NCBI GenBank assembly: GCA_031553045.1
Contig: JAVBLZ010000016.1
Span: 1-64,000 of the forward strand
Length of the DNA stretch: 64,000 nt
Reading direction: 5' to 3'
Source: CALXQW01 sp031553045
GTDB taxonomy: Bacteria > Verrucomicrobiota > Verrucomicrobiia > Opitutales > Intestinicryptomonadaceae
Shown here one piece after another: positions 35,144-44,851 of the stretch (position 1 is its first letter; the number at the start of each line of letters is the position of its first letter). The position numbers were made by a program, and so were the translations under genes. The notes under the pieces were generated by a model. It saw only the letters and a program-made list of their open reading frames with translations, was not told the origin of the DNA and made no database searches.

Positions 35144-36424
35144 CTATTGTTGTGGGAACATCATCTCCCGATTTTTTTGAACCCTTGTCAACTTGACTTC
35201 GGCATAAAATTTATTGTTCACAAAAATGCTTCTGTTTTCAGGGAAAAGAATGTCTGTCTCAAAAGATTTGTAATTTGAAAATTTGAGCATGAATTTGTTT
35301 TCGCCCGCAATCACCGATTCCGCAACTATATACTTTGTTGCTGGGTCTATATAATAGACATTGCGACGGCCTTCGGAATCTAAAGTTGATATAGTCTCAG
35401 TCTCCATTTTATCCAACAAAACCGTGCCTTCATAATCTATGCGAGAGTCTGTAACAAGTTCCTGCTCCGCCTCAGAGGGGAACGCCCTTCTGTTGATTTC
35501 TTCATCAAAAGTAACAAGCATTCTTATGCGTTCAGATTCAAGCGGGTTGAGTTTTTCACGCTCGCCTGCCATGCCGCCTTGTTTTAGAAGCCACACCTTT
35601 CCTCTTACGTCTATAAAGTAACATACCATAGAGGCGTCTTCACCCAACCTAAGAAAACACCTGCCGTCTCTTTTTTTGATGCAGTAGAAAGATATTTTTG
35701 CGCCCTGAAAATCCAACACGCCGATAAACATCATATCAACTATTGCCGCAAAAGAATTTAGAGTGCCAACCGTTGTGTAAAAATCTTTCACAAGATTATT
35801 TGCCTTGCTGTTTGGCAGCCGCCACTTGAACTGCACGCTCCTGACGGTTTCGGAAGAATCTGTGCTTGAAGCGGCCGCCTCCGCCTTGGCTTCTTCTTCC
35901 TCAATTTTATCAAAAGAATATTTTATGAAAAATGCGGTTGAACCAATCAGGATTACAAGAATTGTTACGGTTGCAAAAAATTTTACAATTACAAGCGCCG
36001 TATTTGAAAACGCCTCAACATCGTCTATCTGGCGGGCTTTTTCAGCGCCTTCAGTTTGTATGCGCTCCAACTGTTGGCGGGCAGAATCTGAATGCTCAAT
36101 AATATCCAAGCCCTTTTTTTCAGGGGCGATAGTTGGCGCTTCATAGATAATTTCTTCAACCTCCTCAACAACATGATACCCAGCATACTCATCATTGGGA
36201 TGCGAGTCTTCATCATGTTCATGAACTTCCTCATGGATTTCATGATAGTCCGGCGGGGAATCTTCAATGTGTTCCGGCGTCTGGGCGGAAGACTCTTCCT
36301 CAAACCCAGGCGGGATATGAGCCGATTCTTGCGAGTGGGCGGAAATTATGCGCCTATGAAACCCGGCGTAAGGAGACTTATTCTTAGCCTCCTTACCCTT
36401 GGTTTTATCACCCTTCTTAGCCAT
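35144..36424 (-). CDS. Hypothetical single-pass membrane protein with a His/Glu-rich N-terminal segment
   Basis: 426 residues. Residues 1-25 are lysine-rich, 43-92 are very acidic with clustered histidines (HEIHEEVHEHDEDSH), 105-140 look like a short coiled coil, and one membrane helix spans about 142-167. The positive N-terminus should stay in the cytoplasm, leaving residues 170-426 in the periplasm. That part is beta-rich and could be a LolA/LolB-like fold (RNVYYIDPATKYIVAE, FSNYKSFETDILFPENR, YAEVKLTRV), but I am not sure. The His/acid stretch might bind metal. It lies 6 bases after the OadA-like gene. Confidence 0.6.
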   Translation of the reverse strand: MAKKGDKTKGKEAKNKSPYAGFHRRIISAHSQESAHIPPGFEEESSAQTPEHIEDSPPDYHEIHEEVHEHDEDSHPNDEYAGYHVVEEVEEIIYEAPTIAPEKKGLDIIEHSDSARQQLERIQTEGAEKARQIDDVEAFSNTALVIVKFFATVTILVILIGSTAFFIKYSFDKIEEEEAKAEAAASSTDSSETVRSVQFKWRLPNSKANNLVKDFYTTVGTLNSFAAIVDMMFIGVLDFQGAKISFYCIKKRDGRCFLRLGEDASMVCYFIDVRGKVWLLKQGGMAGEREKLNPLESERIRMLVTFDEEINRRAFPSEAEQELVTDSRIDYEGTVLLDKMETETISTLDSEGRRNVYYIDPATKYIVAESVIAGENKFMLKFSNYKSFETDILFPENRSIFVNNKFYAEVKLTRVQKNREMMFPQQ

Positions 36425-36430
36425 TTTTTA

Positions 36431-37936
36431 TTAAGCAAGCTCCTGTATGGAGACATCGTGAGACTTGCCGTCTATCGACACCCTATACATATTTTTATTG
36501 CCCTTTGGCTCAAGCTGCACGGCGTTTTTCTGAGGTGCGGGCTTTAGCGCAAATGCGCTTGCCGGCTTTTTGTAGATGTCTTCCAACTGCTGTGGGAACA
36601 TGGCGTAGATTACACAATGTTCGTCGTCAGTGGGCAAGCCTGAGGCTTTTAATTTTGCACGCAAATTCTCCATACCGGGCTTGATAAGGTCTGCAGGGCG
36701 GCAATCTATGGGCTTGCGCGCCTCTCTGCCTTCACCCTTTGCAAGTTTTTCTTCAGCCTCAATGGCTATTTTGCGAACCTCTGCGTCAACAGGCGCAGGC
36801 GTACGGCCATAATAGCCCAAAGCAACCGCAACTGCGGAAGCGTTAAAGTTCTTCCACCTGCCAAACTTGACATTGAGCATTGCCTGCGTACCTACAATTT
36901 GAGATGTTGGCGTAACAAGAGGTATCCACCCTAATTTTTCACGCACGTATGGCACTTCGGCAAAGACTTCATCAAACTTGTCTTCCATCTTCATTTCTTT
37001 AAGCTGTACACGGAAGTTTGAGAGCATACCGCCAGGAACTTGATAGTTGAGCGCATCGCTGTCTATGACTTCATTTTCCATCATGGTATATGCGCCTAGC
37101 TTTGAGTATATAGGCTGCAGCAATTTTCGGACTTGCGCAAGTTTATCCAAATCATAGGCGGGTTTACGCTCATTATTTTCAAGCATGTGTATCATGCGGC
37201 TGCAATCAGGCTGACCTGTGCCGTTTGCAAAGGGAATGCAAGATACGTCAACGGCGTCAACGCCTGCGGAAACTATTGCCGAATAATATGCCGTAGCACC
37301 CAGACCCGTAGTGTCATGCGTGTGGAATATGACGGGGATTTTGATATTCTTTTTTAGCCCGCTAATAATTTCATACGCCACGTAAGGAGGCACTAAACCC
37401 GCCATATCTTTTAGCACAATGGCGTCGCAACCCAATTTTTCGAGCTCTTTACCCATCTCAATAAATTTTTCCGTAGTGTGGAAAGGGCTTGAAGTGTAAC
37501 AGATTGTGCCGTGCGCTTCTTTCCCCGCCGCCTTTACGGCTTTGATTGAACACTCCATATTACGGGTGTCATTGAGGGCGTCAAAAATACGGAATATATC
37601 CATGCCGTGCTTTGCCGAGCAATTAACGAAAGCCGTAACAACATCATCGGCATAATGCGTATAACCCACTATGTTCTGCCCTCTAAAGAGCATCATGTGT
37701 TTTGTTTTTGGGCAGGCTTTTTTGAGTGCGTCCAACCTCTTGAAGGGGAACTCGCCGAGAAATCTCAAACCTGAATCTATCGTTGCCCCGCCCCATGTTT
37801 CCAGAGCGCCAAAGCCCATACCGTCCAAAATTTCGCAGACAGGCAACATATCTTCAGTTTGCATTCTTGTTGCGGCCAAAGACTGATGACCGTCCCTTAG
37901 AACTGTGTTGTTAAATACTACGGGTTTATTATTCAT
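36431..37936 (-). CDS. Oxaloacetate decarboxylase alpha subunit / pyruvate carboxylase subunit B, without biotinyl domain
   Basis: 501 residues. The carboxyltransferase barrel begins NNTVLRDGHQSL (9-20), and HTHDTTGLG near 204 carries the metal-binding histidines. The conserved PYC_OADA tail (about 300-470) is present. Full OadA proteins run to about 590 residues with a C-terminal biotinyl domain bearing MKM. Here the protein ends just after MYRVSIDGKSHDVSI, where that domain would begin, so biotin must be carried by another protein. It probably moves carboxyl groups between oxaloacetate, pyruvate and a biotin carrier, perhaps with a sodium pump encoded elsewhere. Confidence 0.88.
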   Translation of the reverse strand: MNNKPVVFNNTVLRDGHQSLAATRMQTEDMLPVCEILDGMGFGALETWGGATIDSGLRFLGEFPFKRLDALKKACPKTKHMMLFRGQNIVGYTHYADDVVTAFVNCSAKHGMDIFRIFDALNDTRNMECSIKAVKAAGKEAHGTICYTSSPFHTTEKFIEMGKELEKLGCDAIVLKDMAGLVPPYVAYEIISGLKKNIKIPVIFHTHDTTGLGATAYYSAIVSAGVDAVDVSCIPFANGTGQPDCSRMIHMLENNERKPAYDLDKLAQVRKLLQPIYSKLGAYTMMENEVIDSDALNYQVPGGMLSNFRVQLKEMKMEDKFDEVFAEVPYVREKLGWIPLVTPTSQIVGTQAMLNVKFGRWKNFNASAVAVALGYYGRTPAPVDAEVRKIAIEAEEKLAKGEGREARKPIDCRPADLIKPGMENLRAKLKASGLPTDDEHCVIYAMFPQQLEDIYKKPASAFALKPAPQKNAVQLEPKGNKNMYRVSIDGKSHDVSIQELA

Positions 37937-37994
37937 AATTTCGGTTTTCTTTCTTTAAAATCATTAATTAATTGGGGTTTTCTTCAACTCTTTT

Positions 37995-40349
37995 TTAGTT
38001 TTTAACTTCCTTGAGAAGCTCCGGATTTTCTCTGTATTTTATCCAGTCAGACATGATTCTGACAGACTCCCTGAGCGCTATGTCAAAATCTTCATCTTCA
38101 GATTTTTTAGAATCTTCTTTGGATTTCTTGCCCGTCGATTCACCGTCTTTGGATGAAGCCGAAGACTTTGGAGACTCTTTCTCTAAAGCCGAGTCAAGCA
38201 AGACTTCTTCACGCTTGTAGTTTTGTTTTGCAAACTCTTTTTGCTCCGCCTTTACGGAGTCCGAAAAAGCTATGTCGGCGTTGAGGGCTTCCAGCCTGAC
38301 TTTGTAATTTAAGCTAAATTCTTTTTGATCTCTCTTGGTTTTAAACCAATCCAAACGCTTGTTTAAGAATTTGAATTCCGACAAAGTTTTCTGTCTTTCA
38401 AGTGAAGCGGCGGAAAGTTTTTTCAGTAAGATTTCCCCCGTTGCCTTGTCGAAACAATATGCGCCGTTGTCAGGAATATCCGCAGACCTGATGCTGTCCC
38501 ACGGCAGGGCGTAGTCTTTGTGAGATTCGCCAACTTCCATGTAGTCAAATACCGAGGGCAAAACTATGTCTGAACTTATGCCCTTAACCTGAGTAGATTC
38601 CCCACTTGGCAAATACCACTTTTGTATCGTGATTTTTGCGGTGCTTTTTAACGACGGGTCAAACTTGTTTAGGCTGATAAGCGTTTGTATTGTACCTTTG
38701 CCATGCGTAGTTTTATCGCCGACAATTATCGCCCTCTTGTAGTTTTTAAGCGCCCCCGCACTGATTTCGGAAGCCGAAGCCGAAAGCCTGCTGACCAATA
38801 CAACCAAAGGCCCGTCCCAAACAACTTTGGGATTGTCGTCGGAAAGCGTGGTGATATTGCCCCTTGTGTCTTGCGCCTGAACAACAGGACCGGTTTTGAT
38901 GAAAAGCCCCGTGAGCTCCACCGCTTCTTCAAGATACCCGCCGCCGTTTTTGCGCAGGTCTAAAACTATGCCCTTTGCGCCCTTTGCCTTAAGTTTTTGC
39001 ACAAGTTCAGACACGTCGTCGCCTATGCTAAAACCTTTTGATGCGCCATTTTCATCTCTGCTTTTGCCGTAAAATACAGGAGCGTCTATCACGCCTATTG
39101 CAAAGGTTTTGTCAGCGTCTGTCATCTCATAAATATATGCTTTGGCAAGCTTTGTGGTGAGCTTTACCTCTTTCCTGACTATAGACACAACCTGCCTTGC
39201 GGAAGGATTGTTTGCAGGCTCAACCAAAAGCCTTACGACCGTATTTTCTTTGCCTCTAATCATCTTAATTATCTTGCGCAGCTTCATGCCTATCACGTCA
39301 ACCATTTCGCCCTCCGCCTGACCTACCGCCATGATTTTGTCGCCAAGATTTAGCTGTTTGCTTTGCTCGGCAGGGCCGCCTGTGATAAACTCACTGATTG
39401 TGCAAATACCGTCTTTATCTTGCAGCATTGCGCCTATGCCTATCAAGGCGTTGTGCATTGCAATTTCAAAATCTTCCGCCGTATATTCAGACATGAATGA
39501 GGTGTGCGGGTCATAAAGTTGGCAAAGAGAATTTAAGAAAACTTCCTGCACATCCACGGAATCTTGGGTGTTATAATTTGAGAAAAGCCTGTCATAACGC
39601 TTGAGCACTTCTTCACGGGCTTTTTTCAATTTTTCCTCATCAGTTTTGGGAGCGTTCTCCAACTTTTCTTTTTGAGCCTCAAGCCTTGCTTTTTTTGCGG
39701 CTTCAGAATCTTCAGTGTCTGCGGTTGCGTCTTCAAGCATTTCATCCTCATGAGACTCCGCAGTGTAGCTGAGCATCTGGGCAATAATGTCATACTTTAT
39801 GCGCTTTTCCCAAAGGCTATCGGCTTCATCAATGTTTGCAGGCCAAGTCGCCTTGGTTCTGTCCGGCGCAAACACATCATTGCCGTTTAAATCAAAATCT
39901 TTATCCATGCGCCCTTTTATCCAAGCTATGCGGGAATCTGAGCGCTCCACAAATTTTTCATAGATGGAAAATGCCGGCAACAATGTACCCTGATTTAACA
40001 TAATATCCATAGAAGGCGCAAAGCTTTCTTGAAAGTTTTGCACGTCTTCCGCCAAAAACACCAGTTTTAAGAAGTCTAAATTTGTGCAATATTCACGGAT
40101 AAACTCCCTAATATCCAAGTCTTGCAGTGCCTGTTTAAGATAATGAAAGTTTAGCAGGCTAAAGACCACAAAACGCGTCTCTTTGCGCATTTTTTCCGTG
40201 GTTTGCAAAGATATCTTCTGTTTTGGCGTTTCCGGCTTGGCAACCGTTTCGACAGGTTTTTCCTGCGCAAATGCCTGCCCTAAATATGAAAATAAGATGA
40301 ACGCTGAAAGCAATGCGCCCGCCTTGATAAATTTCTTAAAATTCTTCAT
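37995..40349 (-). CDS. Tail-specific protease (S41, Tsp/Prc/CtpA)
   Basis: 784 residues with a signal peptide (1-28, ending AFA-Q). An N-terminal helical region comes first (about 45-260, with a very acidic insert near 215-255). A PDZ domain follows (about 315-400), then the S41 catalytic core. The catalytic serine lies in SRLSASASE (about 521-525) and the lysine in DKTTHGKGTIQ (about 549), a spacing of about 25 as in CtpA. GIVLDLRKNGGGYLEEAVE near 470 is the S41 substrate strand. The tail has a lysine/serine-rich segment. Such proteases degrade periplasmic proteins and mature envelope enzymes. Confidence 0.93.
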   Translation of the reverse strand: MKNFKKFIKAGALLSAFILFSYLGQAFAQEKPVETVAKPETPKQKISLQTTEKMRKETRFVVFSLLNFHYLKQALQDLDIREFIREYCTNLDFLKLVFLAEDVQNFQESFAPSMDIMLNQGTLLPAFSIYEKFVERSDSRIAWIKGRMDKDFDLNGNDVFAPDRTKATWPANIDEADSLWEKRIKYDIIAQMLSYTAESHEDEMLEDATADTEDSEAAKKARLEAQKEKLENAPKTDEEKLKKAREEVLKRYDRLFSNYNTQDSVDVQEVFLNSLCQLYDPHTSFMSEYTAEDFEIAMHNALIGIGAMLQDKDGICTISEFITGGPAEQSKQLNLGDKIMAVGQAEGEMVDVIGMKLRKIIKMIRGKENTVVRLLVEPANNPSARQVVSIVRKEVKLTTKLAKAYIYEMTDADKTFAIGVIDAPVFYGKSRDENGASKGFSIGDDVSELVQKLKAKGAKGIVLDLRKNGGGYLEEAVELTGLFIKTGPVVQAQDTRGNITTLSDDNPKVVWDGPLVVLVSRLSASASEISAGALKNYKRAIIVGDKTTHGKGTIQTLISLNKFDPSLKSTAKITIQKWYLPSGESTQVKGISSDIVLPSVFDYMEVGESHKDYALPWDSIRSADIPDNGAYCFDKATGEILLKKLSAASLERQKTLSEFKFLNKRLDWFKTKRDQKEFSLNYKVRLEALNADIAFSDSVKAEQKEFAKQNYKREEVLLDSALEKESPKSSASSKDGESTGKKSKEDSKKSEDEDFDIALRESVRIMSDWIKYRENPELLKEVKN

Positions 40350-40402
40350 AAAGCATTAATTAGATAATAAATTGAAACATAAGTAAAGTTTTAAGCTTGC
40401 GG

Positions 40403-41299
40403 CTAAAGTTTGTCTTTTGCCTGTTTTAAAGTCTCCCTTTCGGAATCGGTAAGGCTGGCAAAACCCTTTTCGTTAATTTTATCCAAGATTCTATCAACCT
40501 CTTTGCGAAGGTCGGAAGGCTTGCTTATAGACACGTTAAAAGAACTGTCCGCAGCGCGCATTGCGCCTTTCCTAGCCTTGACTTTTTCCACAAATTTTTC
40601 AAAGAAGTTTTTTTCACGCCAGTAAGGCAGTCCAAAAAGTTTTCCGTTTACCAACTTTGCAAACACAAGCCCCGTAAGTATGCCGCCAAGATGAGAGGAA
40701 AATGCAATGCTCTCATGGGCGTTTGGCGCAAGCTCTATGAATAAAAACCCCAAAGCCTCCGTAAAAAAGACAACGGCAAACATCTGCTTGGGCGTTGCCC
40801 TTATGGGAAATATGAAAAACAATAAAAATGTAAGAGGCCTGTTAGGATAACTCGCCAAAAGAAAAGACAAGACCCCAAGCACCCCCGCCGAAGCGCCAAC
40901 AAGCATGGCATTTTCGCCCTTGATTTGGTTGATTAAAAGCCAAAACACACCCCCAAAAAATATGGAAAGCACGTACAGCAATACAAATTTCTTTTTGCCC
41001 AGCAACTGCTCTGAAGCGTAACCTGCAAAAAAGAAAACCAACATATTTAGAAATATGTGGGCAATTCCATCGTGAAGCAGCGCATAGGTTACAAAACGCC
41101 AATATTCATGCGCAACAAAAGCTCTTGCATTCAAATCCAGATACGCAGCAAGCAGACCTGGTTTAAACCATGCATTTACAATGAATTGCAAAAATATGAA
41201 AGCTACGCATATTGCAATAATTACGTTTGTGGCGCACCAAGACTTGGGGATAAAATTCCAAGTTTGGTTTGTATTTTGATAATTTCTTTCGCTGAACAT
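40403..41299 (-). CDS. Rhomboid-family intramembrane serine protease
   Basis: 298 residues with six membrane helices. HDGIAHIFLNML near 75-86 is the helix-2 histidine/asparagine motif, GASAG near 136-140 holds the catalytic serine, and HLGGILTG near 203 holds the catalytic histidine. Rhomboids cut membrane proteins within the bilayer. The C-terminal 70 residues are a soluble, charged region with conserved-looking helices (SISKPSDLRKEVDRILDKIN), often found in PVC and Bacteroidetes members. It lies upstream of tsp on the same strand with a 53-base gap, giving a possible envelope-proteolysis pair. Confidence 0.92.
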   Translation of the reverse strand: MFSERNYQNTNQTWNFIPKSWCATNVIIAICVAFIFLQFIVNAWFKPGLLAAYLDLNARAFVAHEYWRFVTYALLHDGIAHIFLNMLVFFFAGYASEQLLGKKKFVLLYVLSIFFGGVFWLLINQIKGENAMLVGASAGVLGVLSFLLASYPNRPLTFLLFFIFPIRATPKQMFAVVFFTEALGFLFIELAPNAHESIAFSSHLGGILTGLVFAKLVNGKLFGLPYWREKNFFEKFVEKVKARKGAMRAADSSFNVSISKPSDLRKEVDRILDKINEKGFASLTDSERETLKQAKDKL

Positions 41300-41411
41300 T
41301 ACTGTTTAAAAGCCACCCATTATTGACCATTTTCAGACTTTTTCAAGCCTTGACATGGTAATTTCTTCAAAATAACTTAATCCGACTTTCATTCTAATTT
41401 ATATCGAATAT

Positions 41412-44400
41412 ATGAAATTTTTTTTAAGTTCTTGGCTTGCGGCTTTTTTTGTAACAAATGCTCTTAATGCGCAAATTTTATTGATAGAGGCGGAAGATTT
41501 CCAATTCAAAGCAGACTGGATTACGACAAACTACAAAGGAATGGGTGTTGTGCTGACAAAAGGCAGCCAGTCAAAAGTTGCAACCGCCGTCGATATAAAA
41601 GATGAAGGGCTGTACGCAGTTTGGGCAAGCTCGGCAGATATTTCCGGTTCAAGCCCCGGCACACGCAATTATGCTGTGAGCATTAACGATACAGAAATGC
41701 CCGAACTTGCGGGCAAACATTGCAGAGACGGTTTTTATTGGGAAAAACTTGGGGAAATAAAATTGCCAAAAGGCAAAGCCATAATCAATTTACAACGCAA
41801 AAACAGCCTGCCAAGGGCGGATGCAATAGTGCTTTCAAAAGACTTGAACGCCAACATAAACAAACTCATAAAAAACACCGCCGAGCGTGAAAAATATCGG
41901 GTTCTCCCCTTAACTTTGAAATATGAAATTCAAGACAAATTCCCCAAAATTACAGAACTTAAAGAGTTGCCCAATCCAAAAAAATTTACTCTGGAAAATA
42001 AAAAAATACGGCTCTCTTTTACAGAAAAAACCGATATGCAAAAAACTTTCTTTGAGCGCAGTCTGGAAGTTTTTGCAGATTCAAAATGGCTCAAGTTGCC
42101 AAGTTTTTCGGAGGAGTTTTTGTTTTTAATCAAAGATGAAAATCCGCAGATGCGCAGCAATTTGTACTATTTTTCTTGGACAAATTCTGAAACAAAACTG
42201 AATGTAAATATAGACGGTAAGACGGTTGAGCTTGCTGGCTCTAAAAGCAATCCTTACGGCGTGGGTCAGATAGAAATTATGCGCCCAAGCAGCGTCATCA
42301 AAATTGATGAAAATACTTTGGATTTGCTCTATCAAAACGGCGCAAGAGCGCGTCTGAGCCTGCCTAAAGACGGCTACGCCGTTAAATTTGAAATAGAGAA
42401 GAAGGTCTCGGAATCTGCGGCATATTCTTTTGGTTTTGCGGCTTTCAACCACATAGACGACGCCTCTTGCAGCGCAACGCTTCTGCCGCCTCTTTACCAA
42501 ATGCGCCGCACAATGAGCGAGCCCAAGGCGGTAACCGGCGGCTTTACTTCTCACCCTTTGAGCATTGTCGAATACGATGTGGGCGGCAAAAAATTTTCAA
42601 ACGCAGTCATTGCCGATACAGACAGCATACCCTTTGAGTGGACAAATTCTGAAAAGCAATATTTTGGGCTTTCAAACGTAAATAAGTTCAATCAAATCCA
42701 GCCTGTCATATTTACGCCGGTCTTGGGCGGCGCAAATTCAAAATTAAAATCTGGCTCAACGCTCAAGGCGTCTTGGTACGTTATGACCATCCCCGACACT
42801 TGGGAAAACGCCCTGAAAGCCGCAAATTATGAGGTTTTTAAGACAGACTGGCTGAGAGAAGCTTATGAAACATCGCTCTCCGACGCCGCCGCAAACATGG
42901 CTATATTTCTGAAAAACGCAAAGGCTTCAGCTTGGGCGGAACAGCTCAAGGGGCGTTACAATATAGAGAGTTTTATGACCGTATCGCAGGCAAGCCCGCT
43001 TGCCGAAATTTCCATAGCGCTGCTCACCGACGATGAAGAATATTACAAGACTTTTGCCCTGCCTACGATTGAGTTTACGCTCTCAAGACAGTCCACGCAT
43101 TTTGCTGCAAAGCCAGACCCCGATAGCGGTTTCTTAACCCAAAAAATGACAACGCTAGAAGTTCCCAATCCATACTTTGACGCAGGTTACTATGCAAGCG
43201 TAAATAAGTTGCTCGGGCTTTCCAACAAGTGGTTGAGAGAATTTTATAAAAACCCCGACGGTTCAACAAGAGTCCTCAAAACAGGCAGGGGTGATGAGTG
43301 GATGAGCTTGCTTGGAATCTATTTTGCAGAACCCACCCCAACCCTTCTTGCCGAGATAAAAACCAAGTGCGACGCCTATCTTATAAAGGCGTTTGGCACC
43401 CCAATAAAGGGTGAATTTCTGGAGCAATTTTCAAACGTAGCCCCTATTCCTTATTGGTGGTATCTGCCCGATATTTATGAAATTACCAAAGATGAAAAAT
43501 ATCTGCATTATGCAAGGCTTGGCGCATTCCATTCCATGAGTCAAAGCTGGGCGTACCCCACGCCGCCCGCCAATGAAGAAATTGTGATAAGCAAAAACAA
43601 CCTCACAAGAGGTGTCGCCCACATCTGGTGGCTGGGCGACAAGCCTTTTAGACTGGGTAGCGAGCTAAACAACATTGCGGTAAAAAACTTGAAAGATTCA
43701 GAAAAATCGCTTTCAACCGCAGAAGCTGCGGCAATAGGCGGTGGCGGCAAAAGCTGGATAATACCTGAATCAAAAGCCGACGCACGCAAAGTCTGCGAGA
43801 TAGGCCTTAGCATAGAAGGTCCTGCAACATACATCAACGGCTATGACAATTACGGACACATCATCATGTGTTCATGGGCGCCGGAAATGCTCAGGGTTGC
43901 CATGCACAGCAATGAAGACATACTCTACAAATTCTCCAGACATTCAATGATAGGCAGGTTTGCAAACTTTCCTGGGTACTATATAAAAGACTATCAAGTT
44001 TTAACCCAAGATGAAACCTACCCTTACAAAGGTCCGGATATTACAAGCTTTTACTATCACCAAGCGCCCGCCTTCTTTGCGCAAACTTTTGAATATTTAA
44101 TGACTCAAGCTGAAGCCGCAACCAAGGGCAAGGTAAAATTTCCATACGTAAAGCAACAGGGCTATGTATGGTTTATAGACAGAATTTACGGTGCGGGTGT
44201 GGGCAAATTTTTTGACGCCGACGCCGTTGTCAAGCTCGATAAAACCGCCGTGAGGGTAAATTCTCCAAAAATAAATATCGTAAATGCCAGAGGCGCAGAC
44301 GCCATATATTCGCTATTAATCAACGACTCCGCATCCCCAAAAAAAGTGCTGATAGATTTTGACCTCACTTCAAAACTTATGTCGGAAGCCAATTTGGATT

Positions 44401-44843
44401 CTTTGATTAGCTTTTTAGACGCAGACGGCAACAAGATTAAAGAGTCTCCAATGAGGGGAGATAAGCGCATAGAAATTCCCGCATTAAGTGCGGTTGCATT
44501 AAAAATTCCCGCCAATAAAAAAGATATTTACAGTAAGCCGCCTGAGCTTGAAAACGGGCACTTCATGCAGAAGGGCTTGGGCGTCTGGGAAGATTTGCAT
44601 ATATTCAGAATACGCTCTGCCTTCGGCAAAGATTCCATTTACGCCGTTGCGACGGGCAAACCCAAGGGGCGGGCAAAAATCTCGATAGTGTTTAGCAGTC
44701 CCTCAATAGCAAACTTGGCAAAGGCGTCATTCCCTTATGAACTTTCTTTGTATCCAATAAAGTTTGAAGAAAAACTTTCTTTCAAAGTAATTTTGGAATG
44801 TGAAGGGCAAAATAAATATGAAATTGATGTGAAAGATTTTTAG
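41412..44843 (+). CDS. Large secreted protein of unknown family, probable polysaccharide-active
   Basis: 1143 residues with a signal peptide (1-20, ending LNA-Q). Residues 22-145 look like a beta-sandwich carbohydrate-binding module (LLIEAEDFQFK, then AVWASSADISGSSPGTRNY). Residues 195-480 appear beta-rich, in the manner of the super-beta-sandwich of polysaccharide lyases or GH95-like proteins. Residues 480-950 are helical with many aromatic residues (YWWYLPDIYEITKDEKYLHYARLGAF; IWWLGDKPFRLG), suggesting an (alpha/alpha) barrel. The final 190 residues are beta-rich. I do not recognise a named family or a certain active site. It stands alone, divergent from the rhomboid gene. A lyase or glycosidase role is inference. 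Confidence 0.7.
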   Translation: MKFFLSSWLAAFFVTNALNAQILLIEAEDFQFKADWITTNYKGMGVVLTKGSQSKVATAVDIKDEGLYAVWASSADISGSSPGTRNYAVSINDTEMPELAGKHCRDGFYWEKLGEIKLPKGKAIINLQRKNSLPRADAIVLSKDLNANINKLIKNTAEREKYRVLPLTLKYEIQDKFPKITELKELPNPKKFTLENKKIRLSFTEKTDMQKTFFERSLEVFADSKWLKLPSFSEEFLFLIKDENPQMRSNLYYFSWTNSETKLNVNIDGKTVELAGSKSNPYGVGQIEIMRPSSVIKIDENTLDLLYQNGARARLSLPKDGYAVKFEIEKKVSESAAYSFGFAAFNHIDDASCSATLLPPLYQMRRTMSEPKAVTGGFTSHPLSIVEYDVGGKKFSNAVIADTDSIPFEWTNSEKQYFGLSNVNKFNQIQPVIFTPVLGGANSKLKSGSTLKASWYVMTIPDTWENALKAANYEVFKTDWLREAYETSLSDAAANMAIFLKNAKASAWAEQLKGRYNIESFMTVSQASPLAEISIALLTDDEEYYKTFALPTIEFTLSRQSTHFAAKPDPDSGFLTQKMTTLEVPNPYFDAGYYASVNKLLGLSNKWLREFYKNPDGSTRVLKTGRGDEWMSLLGIYFAEPTPTLLAEIKTKCDAYLIKAFGTPIKGEFLEQFSNVAPIPYWWYLPDIYEITKDEKYLHYARLGAFHSMSQSWAYPTPPANEEIVISKNNLTRGVAHIWWLGDKPFRLGSELNNIAVKNLKDSEKSLSTAEAAAIGGGGKSWIIPESKADARKVCEIGLSIEGPATYINGYDNYGHIIMCSWAPEMLRVAMHSNEDILYKFSRHSMIGRFANFPGYYIKDYQVLTQDETYPYKGPDITSFYYHQAPAFFAQTFEYLMTQAEAATKGKVKFPYVKQQGYVWFIDRIYGAGVGKFFDADAVVKLDKTAVRVNSPKINIVNARGADAIYSLLINDSASPKKVLIDFDLTSKLMSEANLDSLISFLDADGNKIKESPMRGDKRIEIPALSAVALKIPANKKDIYSKPPELENGHFMQKGLGVWEDLHIFRIRSAFGKDSIYAVATGKPKGRAKISIVFSSPSIANLAKASFPYELSLYPIKFEEKLSFKVILECEGQNKYEIDVKDF

Positions 44844-44851
44844 GAAACCAC

